NCBI GenBank assembly: GCA_000733355.1
Contig: JNVV01000005.1
Coordinates: 1,285,311 to 1,349,310, forward strand
Source: Falciphora oryzae
Taxonomy: Eukaryota; Ascomycota; Sordariomycetes; Magnaporthales; Magnaporthaceae
DNA: 64,000 nucleotides
Reading direction: 5' to 3'
The position numbers were made by a program, and so were the translations under genes. Shown in pieces: positions 1 through 9,957 of this stretch; the first letter of the stretch is position 1, and each line of letters opens with the position of its first letter. Below the pieces are notes generated by a model. That model was not told the DNA's origin and made no database searches. It saw only the letters and a program-made list of their open reading frames with translations.

Positions 1-356
1 TCCGCCACCAATGCGGCAAGGGGGGAGACCCTCTGGATTCCCAGATTTGGCACCAGGCGTTTTATGGATGGCATGGTGGTAATCACCAAGCTTTTTTTTT
101 ATGGGATCACATGGTAATTATCAAGCATTTCCTAATTGTCGTTGCATCCGCCTGTTTTTTTCTCCTGCATGCGCTGCAACGCTCTGCACCGTCGCCAACG
201 CCCGCCTGACTCGCGCACCCGTCCCAAACAGGGAAGACGATGGTTGGTTGTCGTCACCCAAGCGCTGGGCGGTGCTGCCAAACTCCACGCCTGCTGGCAC
301 CTCGGGGCCGGGCCGAGACGGTTCCTCTCCTAGTCACCTCGGAATTTTTTTTTTTT

Positions 357-462
357 NNNNNNNNNNNNNNNNNNNNNNNNNNNNNNNNNNNNNNNNNNNN
401 NNNNNNNNNNNNNNNNNNNNNNNNNNNNNNNNNNNNNNNNNNNNNNNNNNNNNNNNNNNNNN
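357..462. other. assembly gap inside a poly-T tract
   Basis: A run of 106 N is bordered by T runs on both sides (12 T before, 7 T after), so the assembly broke in a homopolymer. Any reading frame that crosses it is meaningless. Bases 1-356 hold no gene I can support. Confidence 0.98.
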
Positions 463-2025
463 TTTTTTTGGAGGGAAATACGGGTTGGTCTGGATAGCAT
501 GAATATCCACCTGCAATAATGGCCGCGTTTCGTCGCCATGGAACCCAGAGAACCACGCAACCTCCTATGCGCGGGAAAGGGGCACATTGCGCCCATCAAT
601 GCAGGTACGGTGCCAAGCGGCCGCCAGCCGTCGGGCATTGCCGCGCCGACAAGCGCCTGCGGCTGTCGCGGCCATGTCCGCTGGCGCCAGCACGCGGTCC
701 AGAAGGATGCACCTGGACCGCCTCATCTCCATCCGCGGGCCATGGCAGGCGGCCGCGGAGGGCGAGCATGCATTCCCACCAGGGCATGGATCCCCGTCCG
801 CTCGTTCTAAGCCGGCCCGTGAGTTCGCATCAAAATTGGGAGACGTGTTCGTTCATGGAAGGTCGTCTTCTAGAGTGGCCAGTACCCCAGTGTGGCGTCC
901 CCTAAACACCCCGGATGCCGAAGTAGAATCGGGGATATTGCTGCCGCCACGGCTCAGTTGAAGAAGCACTACTCACCCGCAGCCACCTACCTAGCCACCA
1001 GCCACCCTTCAAGCAGTCCATTTTGTCGTCGGTAGCGTAGTCGAGACGTACCTCCTCCACTCTGACGAGGAGCTGGCCTTCCCTGTTCTTCCGCCACCCG
1101 AAAGTGCTTGATCGGGCGGCTGACAGCAGAGCCCCAAAACCAGCACGGGAGGGTGCAGTGGGGCGTTTCAAATCCCGATGACGGTTGGTCTCCATCCAGC
1201 AGCTTTTGGGGCTCCCGGCTTGGTGCGGCACCCAACGAGGCAGTCCTCCGCGTTGCTGCGCCACATGCTCGCCGGGTTCATGCTGGTCGTGCATAACTGG
1301 CGCCGCACGCCGCGGCTTCCAAAAGCATGGGAAGCTTATTGGCGGAGAATGCAACTGTAGGTCGCAATCCGTGTAATGCTCGACAACGGACGTCCACCGG
1401 CATGATCGAACGGTCCGAAGTAAAAGGGTTGTTTGGAAAAGGTCGTGGTCCTTCCCTGGAAACGACGTGTATCTGGCCAGACTTCTGATGCGTTTATATG
1501 CCGACGTTCTCAGTAATTACATTTTACAAAGGCCAAGTGAGGAATACTGGTTGGCAGGAGGCGTTCCTGACGCACCCATGCCCGGGCATTTAGCCTTGCT
1601 GATATCACTTCTGTCGCATCTGTCCACCAAGCTGTCCGGTATATGTGAAAATAGTTTAGACCGGCTCTGCTGTCTTTAGAAAATGTCTCCATGTACAATA
1701 GACTGGCGCTCAATGAGTGAAGGGCTATCCAGAGAACGCATCCTATCCGGCGCCGTAAACGCGGAAATGATTGCTGTAAAAGAAATTCGAACGGCCTTTC
1801 TCGTAGGACGAGCTTCATGGCTCCAATCACCAATGAATGGCTCTTGCTGCTAGATAATACAAAGACAATTTTAATTCGAAAGCACATAATATCGAAAGTT
1901 CTAGTTACGAATTCGGCGGCCCAACACAGCGGAGGGAAACGGGATATGTCCGTGCTGGCGAAAGACTTTGTGGCTTCGATAAAGGCTCGCTGGCGAGAGG
2001 GGTCAGAAAACATTTTCGGTAAAGA
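463..2025. other. no recognisable gene
   Basis: Only short overlapping reading frames without family resemblance, signal peptide or convincing splice structure are present on either strand. I see nothing specific here. Confidence 0.6.
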
Positions 2026-2261
2026 GTGGAGAGGGCGTGGAGGCTGGAAAGTGATAGGGAAACAGAAGACGAAGAAAAGAAAAACAAATATATGGAGAAG
2101 ACCAGCATGCTATTACGGAAGCCCTGCTCTGATTATGGAAGCAGGCCAGCCACGTTGGACGGACTAGCTGTAGTACAAAAAAAAGAGGAAAGAGCGATGA
2201 AGAGACGTGGGGGAGCAAGAGGAGGGGCACGTAGGAAAATCTGCAGGTCGTTGCAGAAATA

Positions 2262-2925
2262 TCTACCGCCACCACCGACGACACCACCACCAGCGAAGCT
2301 ACCATCAACGACGTTGCAACAGCGGCAGGCAGCAACAACCACAACAACACCAGCAGAGGTGGGCAGCAGCAGCAACCACAACAACACTAGTAGCAGAAAC
2401 AGCAACTACATGCCGGGCCCTCTGCCGCCGCCGCCACTGCTCGCAGTGGTCCGTGACTGGCTACGCGACTGGCCGCGCAGCTGGCTACTCGACGAGGGCA
2501 CGCAGCAGCCACCCCCTCTCCCGCCAGCTCTGGGCTGGCTGAGAAACTCCAACCCAGCTCGACCGCAGCAGCCGCAGGCCGCAGAGCCTTCTGTGCCCAG
2601 CGCAGGAGGCTTTGGCAGCAGTGATTATCACTGCGCCAACTGCGGTTTCTGCAGCTGCTGCGGTAGAGCTGAGATTGAGTTGCCCAGCCAGAAAGGCTTT
2701 GGTTGCCGGAGGGATGCTGGCTGCTGTGAGCCTGCGTCGGGCGGCCAGTCGTGCATGACGCCAGCTCGCGGCAACAACGCAGCCACCGTTGTCTCGAGCC
2801 ATACTGATTCGTCACAACCACCGTCGCCGCTCCCAGTCCCGGCCCACCAGATGTCGACGCCCTCCCCGGCTCGGTTTTCCCTGTTGCTGCTGCTGCTGCT
2901 GCTACTACTACTGCTGCCGAGGCCG
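2262..2925. repeat. low-complexity CAA/CAC-rich and CTG/CTA-rich tracts
   Basis: From about 2262 to 2400 the plus strand is built from ACC, CAA and CAG triplets, and 2881-2919 is a CTG/CTA triplet run. A 301-codon frame crosses both patches but is almost entirely simple sequence (poly-Pro, poly-Thr, poly-Leu), so I treat it as a by-product of the triplet repeats. Bases 2926-3330 show nothing further. Confidence 0.6.
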
Positions 2926-3330
2926 GCTTGAGAGCACGCCCTGCGCGCAGTCCTGCGCGACCTCTGCCGAGGGCTGCCGATGCTCTCAGACCAAGATATT
3001 CCGCGCGCCCGCGATGAGGCCTAGGCCATCGCCGCTGTCACGCCTTCTAGGCCTAAACTGTAAGCCGGGAATCGGCACAAGGTCAGCTCTCTCCGTAAGC
3101 TTGTATTCCTCGTGCGTCTGGGTGTTTCCTTTCGGCTCACTGGCCCTCTGCTGGCAAGGCTTTCTCCAGACTACTAACATGCCTCGCTGTTCCTGTCAGT
3201 GGGAGTGGCATCGCAAGCAGGACCGAGAACTTTTTCGAGCTGCCGATCGCCGGCGCTCAGGACGGTGAGAACCTGGGCAAGAATTTGTGGTGCATCGTAA
3301 AGTGGGGAGTGAAATCTTGTTTGGATGAGA

Positions 3331-3760
3331 GAGTCCCTCCGTCTCTCTCATTCTAATCAGTTACGTTTGCGCGGAACTTAATAGACCTTTCTCTCGGGTC
3401 TTTGATGAGAAACTCTATAGGAGTGCGACGACGAGAGCATGGTAAAGCAGGTGTGACGAATGGTTACTACTGGGGAATTATCACCTTGAGGACAGAGGGC
3501 ACATCCATCTGTCCCTCTCATTCTAATTGGTTGCGTTTGTGCGGAACTTAATAGACCTTTCTGTCTCGGTCTTTAAGAAGAAACTTTCTGGAAGTGGGAC
3601 GAGGAGGACAATAGGAGCATGGTAAAGCAACTTTTGCGAACGGTTACCGGTGGAGGAATACCACCTCGACAGCAGAGGGCACGTCCCTCTGTCCCTCTCA
3701 TTCTAATTGGGTGCGTTTGCGCGGAACGTAATAGACCTTGCCGTGTCTGTCTTTTATATA
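3331..3760. repeat. tandem repeat, period 170-180 bp, about 2.5 copies
   Basis: The motif TCTCATTCTAAT followed by a cgtttg-gcggaac-taatagacctt block starts near 3345, 3515 and 3695, giving spacings of 170 and 180 bp. The intervening segments (gaggacgacaag-like, then GAGCATGGTAAAGCA at about 3436 and 3616) also match, with substitutions. The copies are diverged and not coding. Bases 3761-4237 hold no gene I can see. Confidence 0.85.
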
Positions 3761-4237
3761 GCAGGATCCTGAAGGTGGTGACGACCCGGCTCGCTTTCGC
3801 GTTCCTCACAGTTCCATCTGTTCTTTTTGTCCGTTTTTGGTGCTGTGAGCCTGTCCCCTCGTCATAATGTTACATCGAGCTGCAGGGCACATGCAGCATA
3901 CCACACCTGCAGCCCCTAGTGGTGCCCGACCCTCGCCCGACTTGGCCCCTCCTGCCAGCCCGCCAGGCTAAACTGCTTACGGTATTTTGTGGAAGTGGGG
4001 AAGCCGCACGACAAGAAATCGAGGACGGGGCCACAAACCAATTTGATGATAGCGTGGAACCCACGAATCCATCCTCCTACATCAGACCCCTCGCCTCATA
4101 TTCCCGCCAACCCTTTCGCCCAAGTTAACGCCCATTAGGACGTCACTCGGCCGGACTTCATAGCCGAGAATCCTCATCACATCAGAAATCAAGCCACGGG
4201 ACGCTGCCATCTCCATCACACCGCTCCTCCCTCGCCC

Positions 4238-5151
4238 ATGATGAAGGTCATCATCACGGGATGCACCGGCCTCACCGGCGGCGAGCTGGTCAAGGAGTGC
4301 ATCAAGAATCCCGCCTTCGAGCACATCTTCGCCCTGACGCGCAAGCCGCTGTCCGAGGCCATCACCAAGCACGAAAAGGTGACGGTGATCCAGCACGAGG
4401 ACTTCAGCACCTACCCGCCAGAGCTGCTGTCCAAGCTCCAGGGCGCTGATGCTTGTCTCTGGTAAGTCTACATCCCGTCCTTTCGTCATCCCTAGCACGA
4501 TTCATTGCAGCTTCCGTCCTGACAAATCGGAATTTCGCCTGGCCGAACCGTGACAGGGCCATTGGCGGTCGGGCCAACAACTTCCCGGACGTTAACACGG
4601 CCCGCAAGGTCGGCGTCGACTACACCCTGGCCGCCGCCAAGGCCTTCATCGAGGCCAAGCTCGCCGGAGAGGGCAAGATCTTCAGGATGGTTTTCTGCAG
4701 CGGCTGGCTGGCCGAGTGGGACCAGGAGAAGCACCTGCACTTCATGGAGGACTCCCGGAAGATCAAGGTGCGTTAGCCTCGGGTTGCAGCTGACAGCCGA
4801 GCCTCTCCCCACTCACACCAGACCCCTAGCCGCGTCATTCCTCATCCACGACCAGGATCTCGTCAGCTTGCGATGGCTAACTGACTTTTCCCCCGCTTTT
4901 CACTTATCCAGGGCCAAGTCGAAAAGGGACTCGCCGACATGGCGGACGGACAGCCGGACAAATTCCAATCGTGGTTCGTCCGGCCGGGCGACATCATCCC
5001 GCCCAACGGGTCGGCGCTCCGCAAGATGGCGACCTCTCTGTCCAAGGGCATCGTGGCGGACAAGCTCGCGCAAGCAATGATCAAGGTGCTGCTGGACGGC
5101 TACGACAAGCGTATACTTGAGCCGGTCGACCTCCAGAAAGTTCTGGCTTAG
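4238..5151 (+). CDS. NAD(P)-binding Rossmann-fold protein (NmrA/SDR-like), 3 exons
   Basis: Predicted cytosolic dinucleotide-binding protein of 224 aa; the substrate is unknown. The N-terminus carries the Rossmann glycine motif TGCTGLTGG (TGxTGxxG) straight after a first beta strand, as in atypical or extended SDR and NmrA-like proteins. The exons I infer are 4238-4461, 4557-4767 and 4912-5151. Intron 1 runs GTAAGT...ACAG and intron 2 GTGCGT...CCAG; both joins keep the frame (225 codons including stop). Splicing restores the sequence ADACLW-AIGGRANNF, typical of the fungal family. A second ATG directly follows the first, so the start is uncertain by one codon. The catalytic YxxxK motif of classical SDRs is not evident, so this may be a binding protein rather than an enzyme. 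It stands alone, not in an obvious cluster. Confidence 0.82.
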
Positions 5152-6203
5152 CTTGACAAGACAAGAAGATGGGTGCCAGAAGGCATCGTGCGGTGGGAGG
5201 GAGGACAGACTTGGGGATCATACGCACCCGGGCCGCCATGTCCGGCGCCAAAGAGACTCAGTCCGGGACGCCTCTAGGCCCATCACCAGACGTGAGGCTG
5301 TCGAGGGGCCAGACTTGGTCGTCTTCAGACAATCTCTGCAGTTTCAGGGATTCTCGTCGGGAACGGTGCACTTCCTGTGCCGTGTGCTCCCCTCTCTGCG
5401 TCCCCAAGTATCGCCCCCCGAGCGATGGGGCCCAAAGGTATGGCGACCGGTCGATGTTAAAAGGAAACCACACCAGTGCGAATTACACGTATGTATCCCG
5501 AGCACAGTGGGCAGATGGCTTTACAGATAGTGGACCTGGAAGCAAGTTTTGCCTCTTCTCGGACATATGAAGTCCGTTTTCGGACATCTCGACCAGTCGT
5601 GGCCGATGACTGCCTTGGCGGCAAGGGAAGGATCCCTCTCGCTTGGGACTTTTCCCGGCGGCAAAATGGCTGCGTGGGGGAGTAGGTCCATACCTGCAGC
5701 GTCTGAGACGATGAATGCCAGTCGTCTCGTGTAGAAGCCATCGTATCCCTCTTTCTCCGTATCACGGCCAAGGCCCAAGGCGGCTCAAGAAAGAGGGTTT
5801 TCCGAGCATTGCCCGACGTTCACGACGATTAATTTCCTCTTCGGGAAGTCAATGCCCTGGAGAGTCCATTTTGTCGTGCTGGGCAAGTCCTGACCACTCC
5901 TTAGACTGGTCTTTCTTGCTCCACCGAGAAACCAAGAAGAGAATGATTCGAACCGTCCATCTCCACCGCGTTGCATTATGGCAAGACCATCAACGGATGC
6001 TCTTACGGCAGCGACAAGACTTTCCGCAGGCCCGAACATCGCAGAGCCGTAGCAATGAGGATTTATCCAATGCAAGGTTAGCAGCGGCTGCCAGGACAAC
6101 GCTTCCGACTTGGCGATAGGACGGGCAGACACGGTGGGGAGAACTGTTTCTTGGCCGTGGGCATACACATTCCGCAGAACGGAGAATAGACACCTCTCAT
6201 GAG
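5152..6203. other. intergenic, no gene recognised
   Basis: Several short frames exist on both strands. The longest (minus strand, running under the next gene) has no family resemblance and reads against the secreted-protein gene. The right end serves as promoter for the gene at 6332. Confidence 0.5.
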
Positions 6204-6211
6204 TATAAATA
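6204..6211 (+). promoter_or_regulatory. TATA box
   Basis: TATAAATA lies 128 bp upstream of the ATG at 6332, a normal distance for a fungal TATA box plus a short leader. It supports the small secreted-protein gene as real. Confidence 0.7.
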
Positions 6212-6331
6212 GGGGTCAACATCTCCTCGAAGGTTTTGTGTCCCCTTCCATCTCCCAGACACCATCCTCCGAGCATCCCAAAAAGCAAACCCGGCTGTGT
6301 CACTCTATACCAAACCGATATCGTCGCCGCC

Positions 6332-6601
6332 ATGCGGTTCGGCGCTATCATCTTCGCTGCCCTTGCTGCTCTGGCCGTGGCCGCCCCCACTCCGGACCCC
6401 ATGCTCGAGGTCGTGGACACCCCGGCCGAGATGCCCGCGCCCCTGATGCCTCGCCAGTGTAAGTGCAGAAAAGGCGGTTGTCTGCCAAAAGTGGTTCCGG
6501 GCCCGGGGACGGGACCTGTCGCAAAGGATCAAGGGAGGTCCCCGGCCGGCACGGCCGGGGTCTGCATCACCACCCTCGTCGGCGTCGCAGATGCTCAATA
6601 A
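6332..6601 (+). CDS. small secreted protein, 89 aa (possible in-frame intron)
   Basis: The protein begins MRFGAIIFAALAALAVAA, a clear signal peptide with probable cleavage after the Ala-rich stretch, followed by an acidic pro-like segment ending in LMPRQ. The unspliced form has four cysteines in the mature part (CKCRKGGC and a later GVC). A GTAAGT donor begins at 6459, and a CAG acceptor ends at 6590. Removing this 132-nt piece (44 codons) keeps frame and stop codon but deletes every cysteine, leaving 45 aa. Whether the piece is a true or a retained intron cannot be told from sequence. The ATG context is GCCGCC-ATG. It could be an effector-like or antimicrobial-type small protein; no family is recognised. 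A TATA box lies 128 bp upstream. Confidence 0.65.
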   Translation: MRFGAIIFAALAALAVAAPTPDPMLEVVDTPAEMPAPLMPRQCKCRKGGCLPKVVPGPGTGPVAKDQGRSPAGTAGVCITTLVGVADAQ

Positions 6602-6670
6602 GCGGTTACAGAGCACTCGGCGACGCCGAGAGGTACTCTCCACTCCTACTGCGCACTCATGTATAAAGAC

Positions 6671-6693
6671 CCCGAGGGTCTACGACCCTCGGG
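6671..6693. repeat. perfect 10-bp inverted repeat with 3-nt loop
   Basis: CCCGAGGGTC and its exact reverse complement are separated by TAC, 70 bp downstream of the stop codon at 6601. It may sit in the 3' UTR of the secreted-protein transcript. Bases 6694-7061 hold nothing else I can identify. Confidence 0.7.
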
Positions 6694-7061
6694 CGCTTTC
6701 CTATTAGTTCCTTAGAGGTAGAAATCAAGACAATCCTTCTACTGCATACCCTCTACTTTGCAATAGGACCTTGTCAGACGGATCAGCTAACAGCAGAAAA
6801 CTATTTCGTTCGAATCAGCCTGTGGAAGGTGCTACAGCGGTGTCAGGACCTGCTGCGGTGTTGGCGGCTGCGCCGCTGTAGGTGCTGAACGCTCCGAGCG
6901 AAGGAATCGTGTCACAGACGTGGAATGAGCGTTGGTAGCTGGAACGCAGGGAGATGGCTGGGGTTTCTCTTCGCCTCTCCGCTTCCATCTTGCCTATCCC
7001 AGGGAGACCCAGTCAAACGCAAAACTCCCCCCAAGCTTCCACCAGACAGACATAGAAGGAT

Positions 7062-9243
7062 CTAGGAAATGAACGGCAGAAACTTGTCAACCGTCATGTA
7101 AACCCCTTGCGGCTGTGACCTGAGGCTCGCAAAGTCCTCGATGTAAATGTATAGGCGGCAGACAAGGTAGAGAAGACAGGGGACCCCAAGCGGTCCCATA
7201 AAGCGGAGCTGGACCTCGTCTTGCGGGTTGTTGTCAGGTGAGACATTGCGTTGTCTGTCAAGCCAGGCTTTGACCCGGGAAGGATCTTCGCCTGCCGCGC
7301 GGCCGGCCGTCTTCCGTTGCCCCTGCGGCAGCCGCGACGGGCTGCCGTCTGCAGCGCAAGTCCCTTTTCCTGGGGTATCGGTACCCGTACAGTTGATGCC
7401 GAGCTCCTCGTTTCCTGCTGTGCGCGATGGCATATGCGGCATGTTCTGGCTCCCCTCGCCAGGCCTGTCGTGGTTCTCTGCACCGGCCCCGCACTTTTCT
7501 CTACCTTGTGAGGGTTTGATACCAAAGAGCCGCCTGAAGAGAGACCGGATCCGCTTAAAGATCCCATTCACGAAGTCCTGGATATACAAGAGAGATCCAA
7601 GGAGGGAAAAGAAGGCGTGATAAGTTGTCACACGGAAGAACCTGTGGACTCACCTAATCGGCCCCACAGAAGGTCCGGGAACCGGTATAGGTGCCCAACG
7701 GCCCCGAGGCCCAAAGGCCGAAGGCCGGAGGGGCAGTGTGAATCATGTACTCAATACTTCGCACGGATCACAGGGTGGTTTATATAAACCCTGCCATCTC
7801 CTATGTCCTCCATGAAAGATTCCTTCTTCCTCAAGCATCTCTTGAGCCCATAGAAAGATTATCTGCAATATAGAGATCCTTCTCCAAGCCGTCTTTGACC
7901 CCTTGTTACATAAGTGGCGCAGAATCTCCAAAGGTTCCGCTCGGCGGTTGTCGCAAAGTGAGAGTTCCAGGCGACAAGGAAGGAAACGCTGAAGGGGACC
8001 ATGATGAAGGCCATCAGGAAGTGAAGGCGGAAACCTGTGACTTCGAACCACATGTCGGATGGAAATCGCTCCCACGGGGTGTGTTTCAGTGGCCGGGTGA
8101 AGAACGGGACGTAGCATCTGTGACTCATGGCGGAGAGGTACTGCCAGTGCTCATCGACGTGGAAAGGGCGGCGCGAGATGAAGTCTAGCGGCATGCGGTC
8201 GTAGTTTTCTGGTAAGTCCGGGTGTGTCTGATATACCGAAGCATTCTATTAGCCGCTCACATTCTTGAAGTTGTGCCACTGGATCCGATGACAACAAGCC
8301 TTGGGAGCAGACCTTGGATTTGGAGCGAGCATCGTCCCGAATGGCAGCGATGGTCTGAGAATCTTTCGTCTCAAGTAAGATAAATTGGCCGATAGAGGGT
8401 TTGTGGTACCAAGCCGATGTCGCGATCATAACCGCCGAAAACGACAGAGCGGTCAGTTCGAGTGTAGTTATTGGATATCCTTTGGCCAGTCTCTGGGCTT
8501 GAGTGATGATGAACCAAGCAGCCTGCCAAATGGTAATAACTCTGCCGCAAAAATCCATTAGCTTGGGATGCACATACTAGCGTGCTTTATTGGGTAATGC
8601 TTGTGAGCAACACACTTGGAAAGCCCGTCAACCTGACTGCGGCGATTGATATCCTGTTTTGTCAAGTTTGGGAGGTCCAGATGCCCATGTCTGATCAGGT
8701 AAACGAGCTGTTCTCCATTGATGGGGAAGCCGTTTGGATAGTCGGGAGCACGGATGTAGAAGCCGCCCATGTCGGCAAAGAACCCATGCTTCAAAGTCCA
8801 TGATTGCCCGCCAGGCAGCTGACGAAACATCTGGAAATGCAGCAGTAACGTCAGCTCCATGCGTCTTCGGGGCGGCTGCAGGGAGGGAGGAAGAAACCCA
8901 CCTTCACGCTTCTCCTCGCGCTCGAAAGCTGTCCGACTGCAAGCCCCAAAAGAAAGTCTGGCCCCGCTATTCCGATGCAGGCGAGATTGATCTTGTCAAG
9001 CCATTGATGGTACCACTTGTCGTCGGGGCCGGGGACGTTGGGCGACGTGGCGATCCAGACACACAGGAAGATGGTCACGCAGCTCGACCAGAGGACGTCA
9101 GCTGTCCCTCGATCCTTGCTCGCGGAAACCCAGCCGACGATTTCGGCCAGATCAGGCCCGGCAGCTGTGTCATTGCTGCCGGATGCTAGTGCGTCTAAGG
9201 ACCTGCCCAAGATGCTGGTGGCGGAGTAAGCAATGGAGGGCAT
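7062..9243 (-). pseudogene. polytopic membrane protein gene disrupted by a solo LTR
   Basis: I recognise an uncharacterised fungal family of polytopic membrane proteins: an N-terminal RGT...C..T..LCVW segment, the HGFFADMGGF block, LELTALSF, PLDFISRRPF and a C-terminus of the form LYIxIEDFxSLR...TVDKFLPFIS. Inferred exons (minus strand) are 9243-8902, 8830-8616, 8541-8313 and 8227-7062, with introns of 71, 74 and 85 bp; all junctions keep frame. The third donor (GTCTGC) is weak. A 285-bp solo LTR sits in exon 4. The two sides (…RFCATY and HAFFSLLG…) are in frame once the LTR and one copy of the 5-bp target duplication are ignored, so the gene was intact (about 550 aa) before insertion. As it stands, translation enters the LTR and stops after about 16 residues, removing the last membrane segments. 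Function unknown. Confidence 0.8.
7626..7910 (-). mobile_element. solo LTR (285 bp) of the Gypsy family found at 50-57 kb
   Basis: On the minus strand it begins TGTAACAAGG and ends GTGTGACA. It is collinear over its full 285 bp with the LTRs at 50402-50686 and 57094-57378, with only a few differences. The host sequence TAAGT is duplicated at 7621-7625 and 7911-7915, the 5-bp target duplication expected of Gypsy integration. No internal region remains, so this is a solo LTR left by recombination between two LTRs. Its internal TATATAAA could act as a promoter. Confidence 0.95.
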
Positions 9244-9957
9244 AGGGGATAGTGGCCACTGGCCAGTGCAAGAGCTGCTCCTGAAGTAGATGAAATGCAC
9301 GAAGATGTAGCGGAGTTAAGTGCGCGCCGCGGCGGGGAGTGTGAGGGCTGCACGTGCTAAGGCGACGGGAAAGCGTGGGGGCAGCCCAGGTCTATTTGTC
9401 TCTCAAGCCCAGCCGCCCTGCCCCGACGCTGGCAGCAATCAGTTGGGGGACATCCCCCAAGTACCTTGCAGGAGGCATGAGCCTCATTCCGGTTAGCGCA
9501 GCGATAAGCGCTGCACAGTGATTTATTGACGCCTCCAGGCCCGTGCAACCAGCAATGACAACAACGAGACGAATGACAGCCAGCACGAGGAAATGGAGAT
9601 AGCACGAGGCTGCCAATCACCGTACGTGCTCTACGGAGTCGCTTGTGCCCGAGGCCCCAAGTCCACTGGGGGAGGGGGATCCCAGGTCGATAGCCACATA
9701 CACCCTTGACCCCTCTGGAAAGTGGGGGTAAAGCTCTAAGGTGCAGAGGAAACCGCATAGCCGAATCCTTCCTCTAACCACTTCCTGCCCATGTCAGAAT
9801 CATTGGGTGCCGATGATCGACGGCCTGCCGCGGGCTTTTCTCTCAATGCTGCCCTCCTTGCTCTGCGCGTCGAGGGGTCTGCACCATTCTCGTATCTCCT
9901 CGAGCCCACCAGCCCGGATGACTGGCCGTCTTCCTGGGAGAACGGGGCACCTTTCGG
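9244..9957. other. intergenic, no gene recognised
   Basis: This lies between the divergently oriented membrane-protein pseudogene and the DUF3176 pseudogene. Short frames only. Confidence 0.5.

Noticed and set aside
2026..2931. 301-codon plus-strand frame
   Set aside because: Almost wholly simple-sequence Pro/Thr/Asn/Leu runs caused by triplet repeats; no domain, no splice or promoter support.
5785..6420. 211-codon minus-strand frame
   Set aside because: Runs antisense across the TATA box and signal peptide of the secreted-protein gene; no family features.
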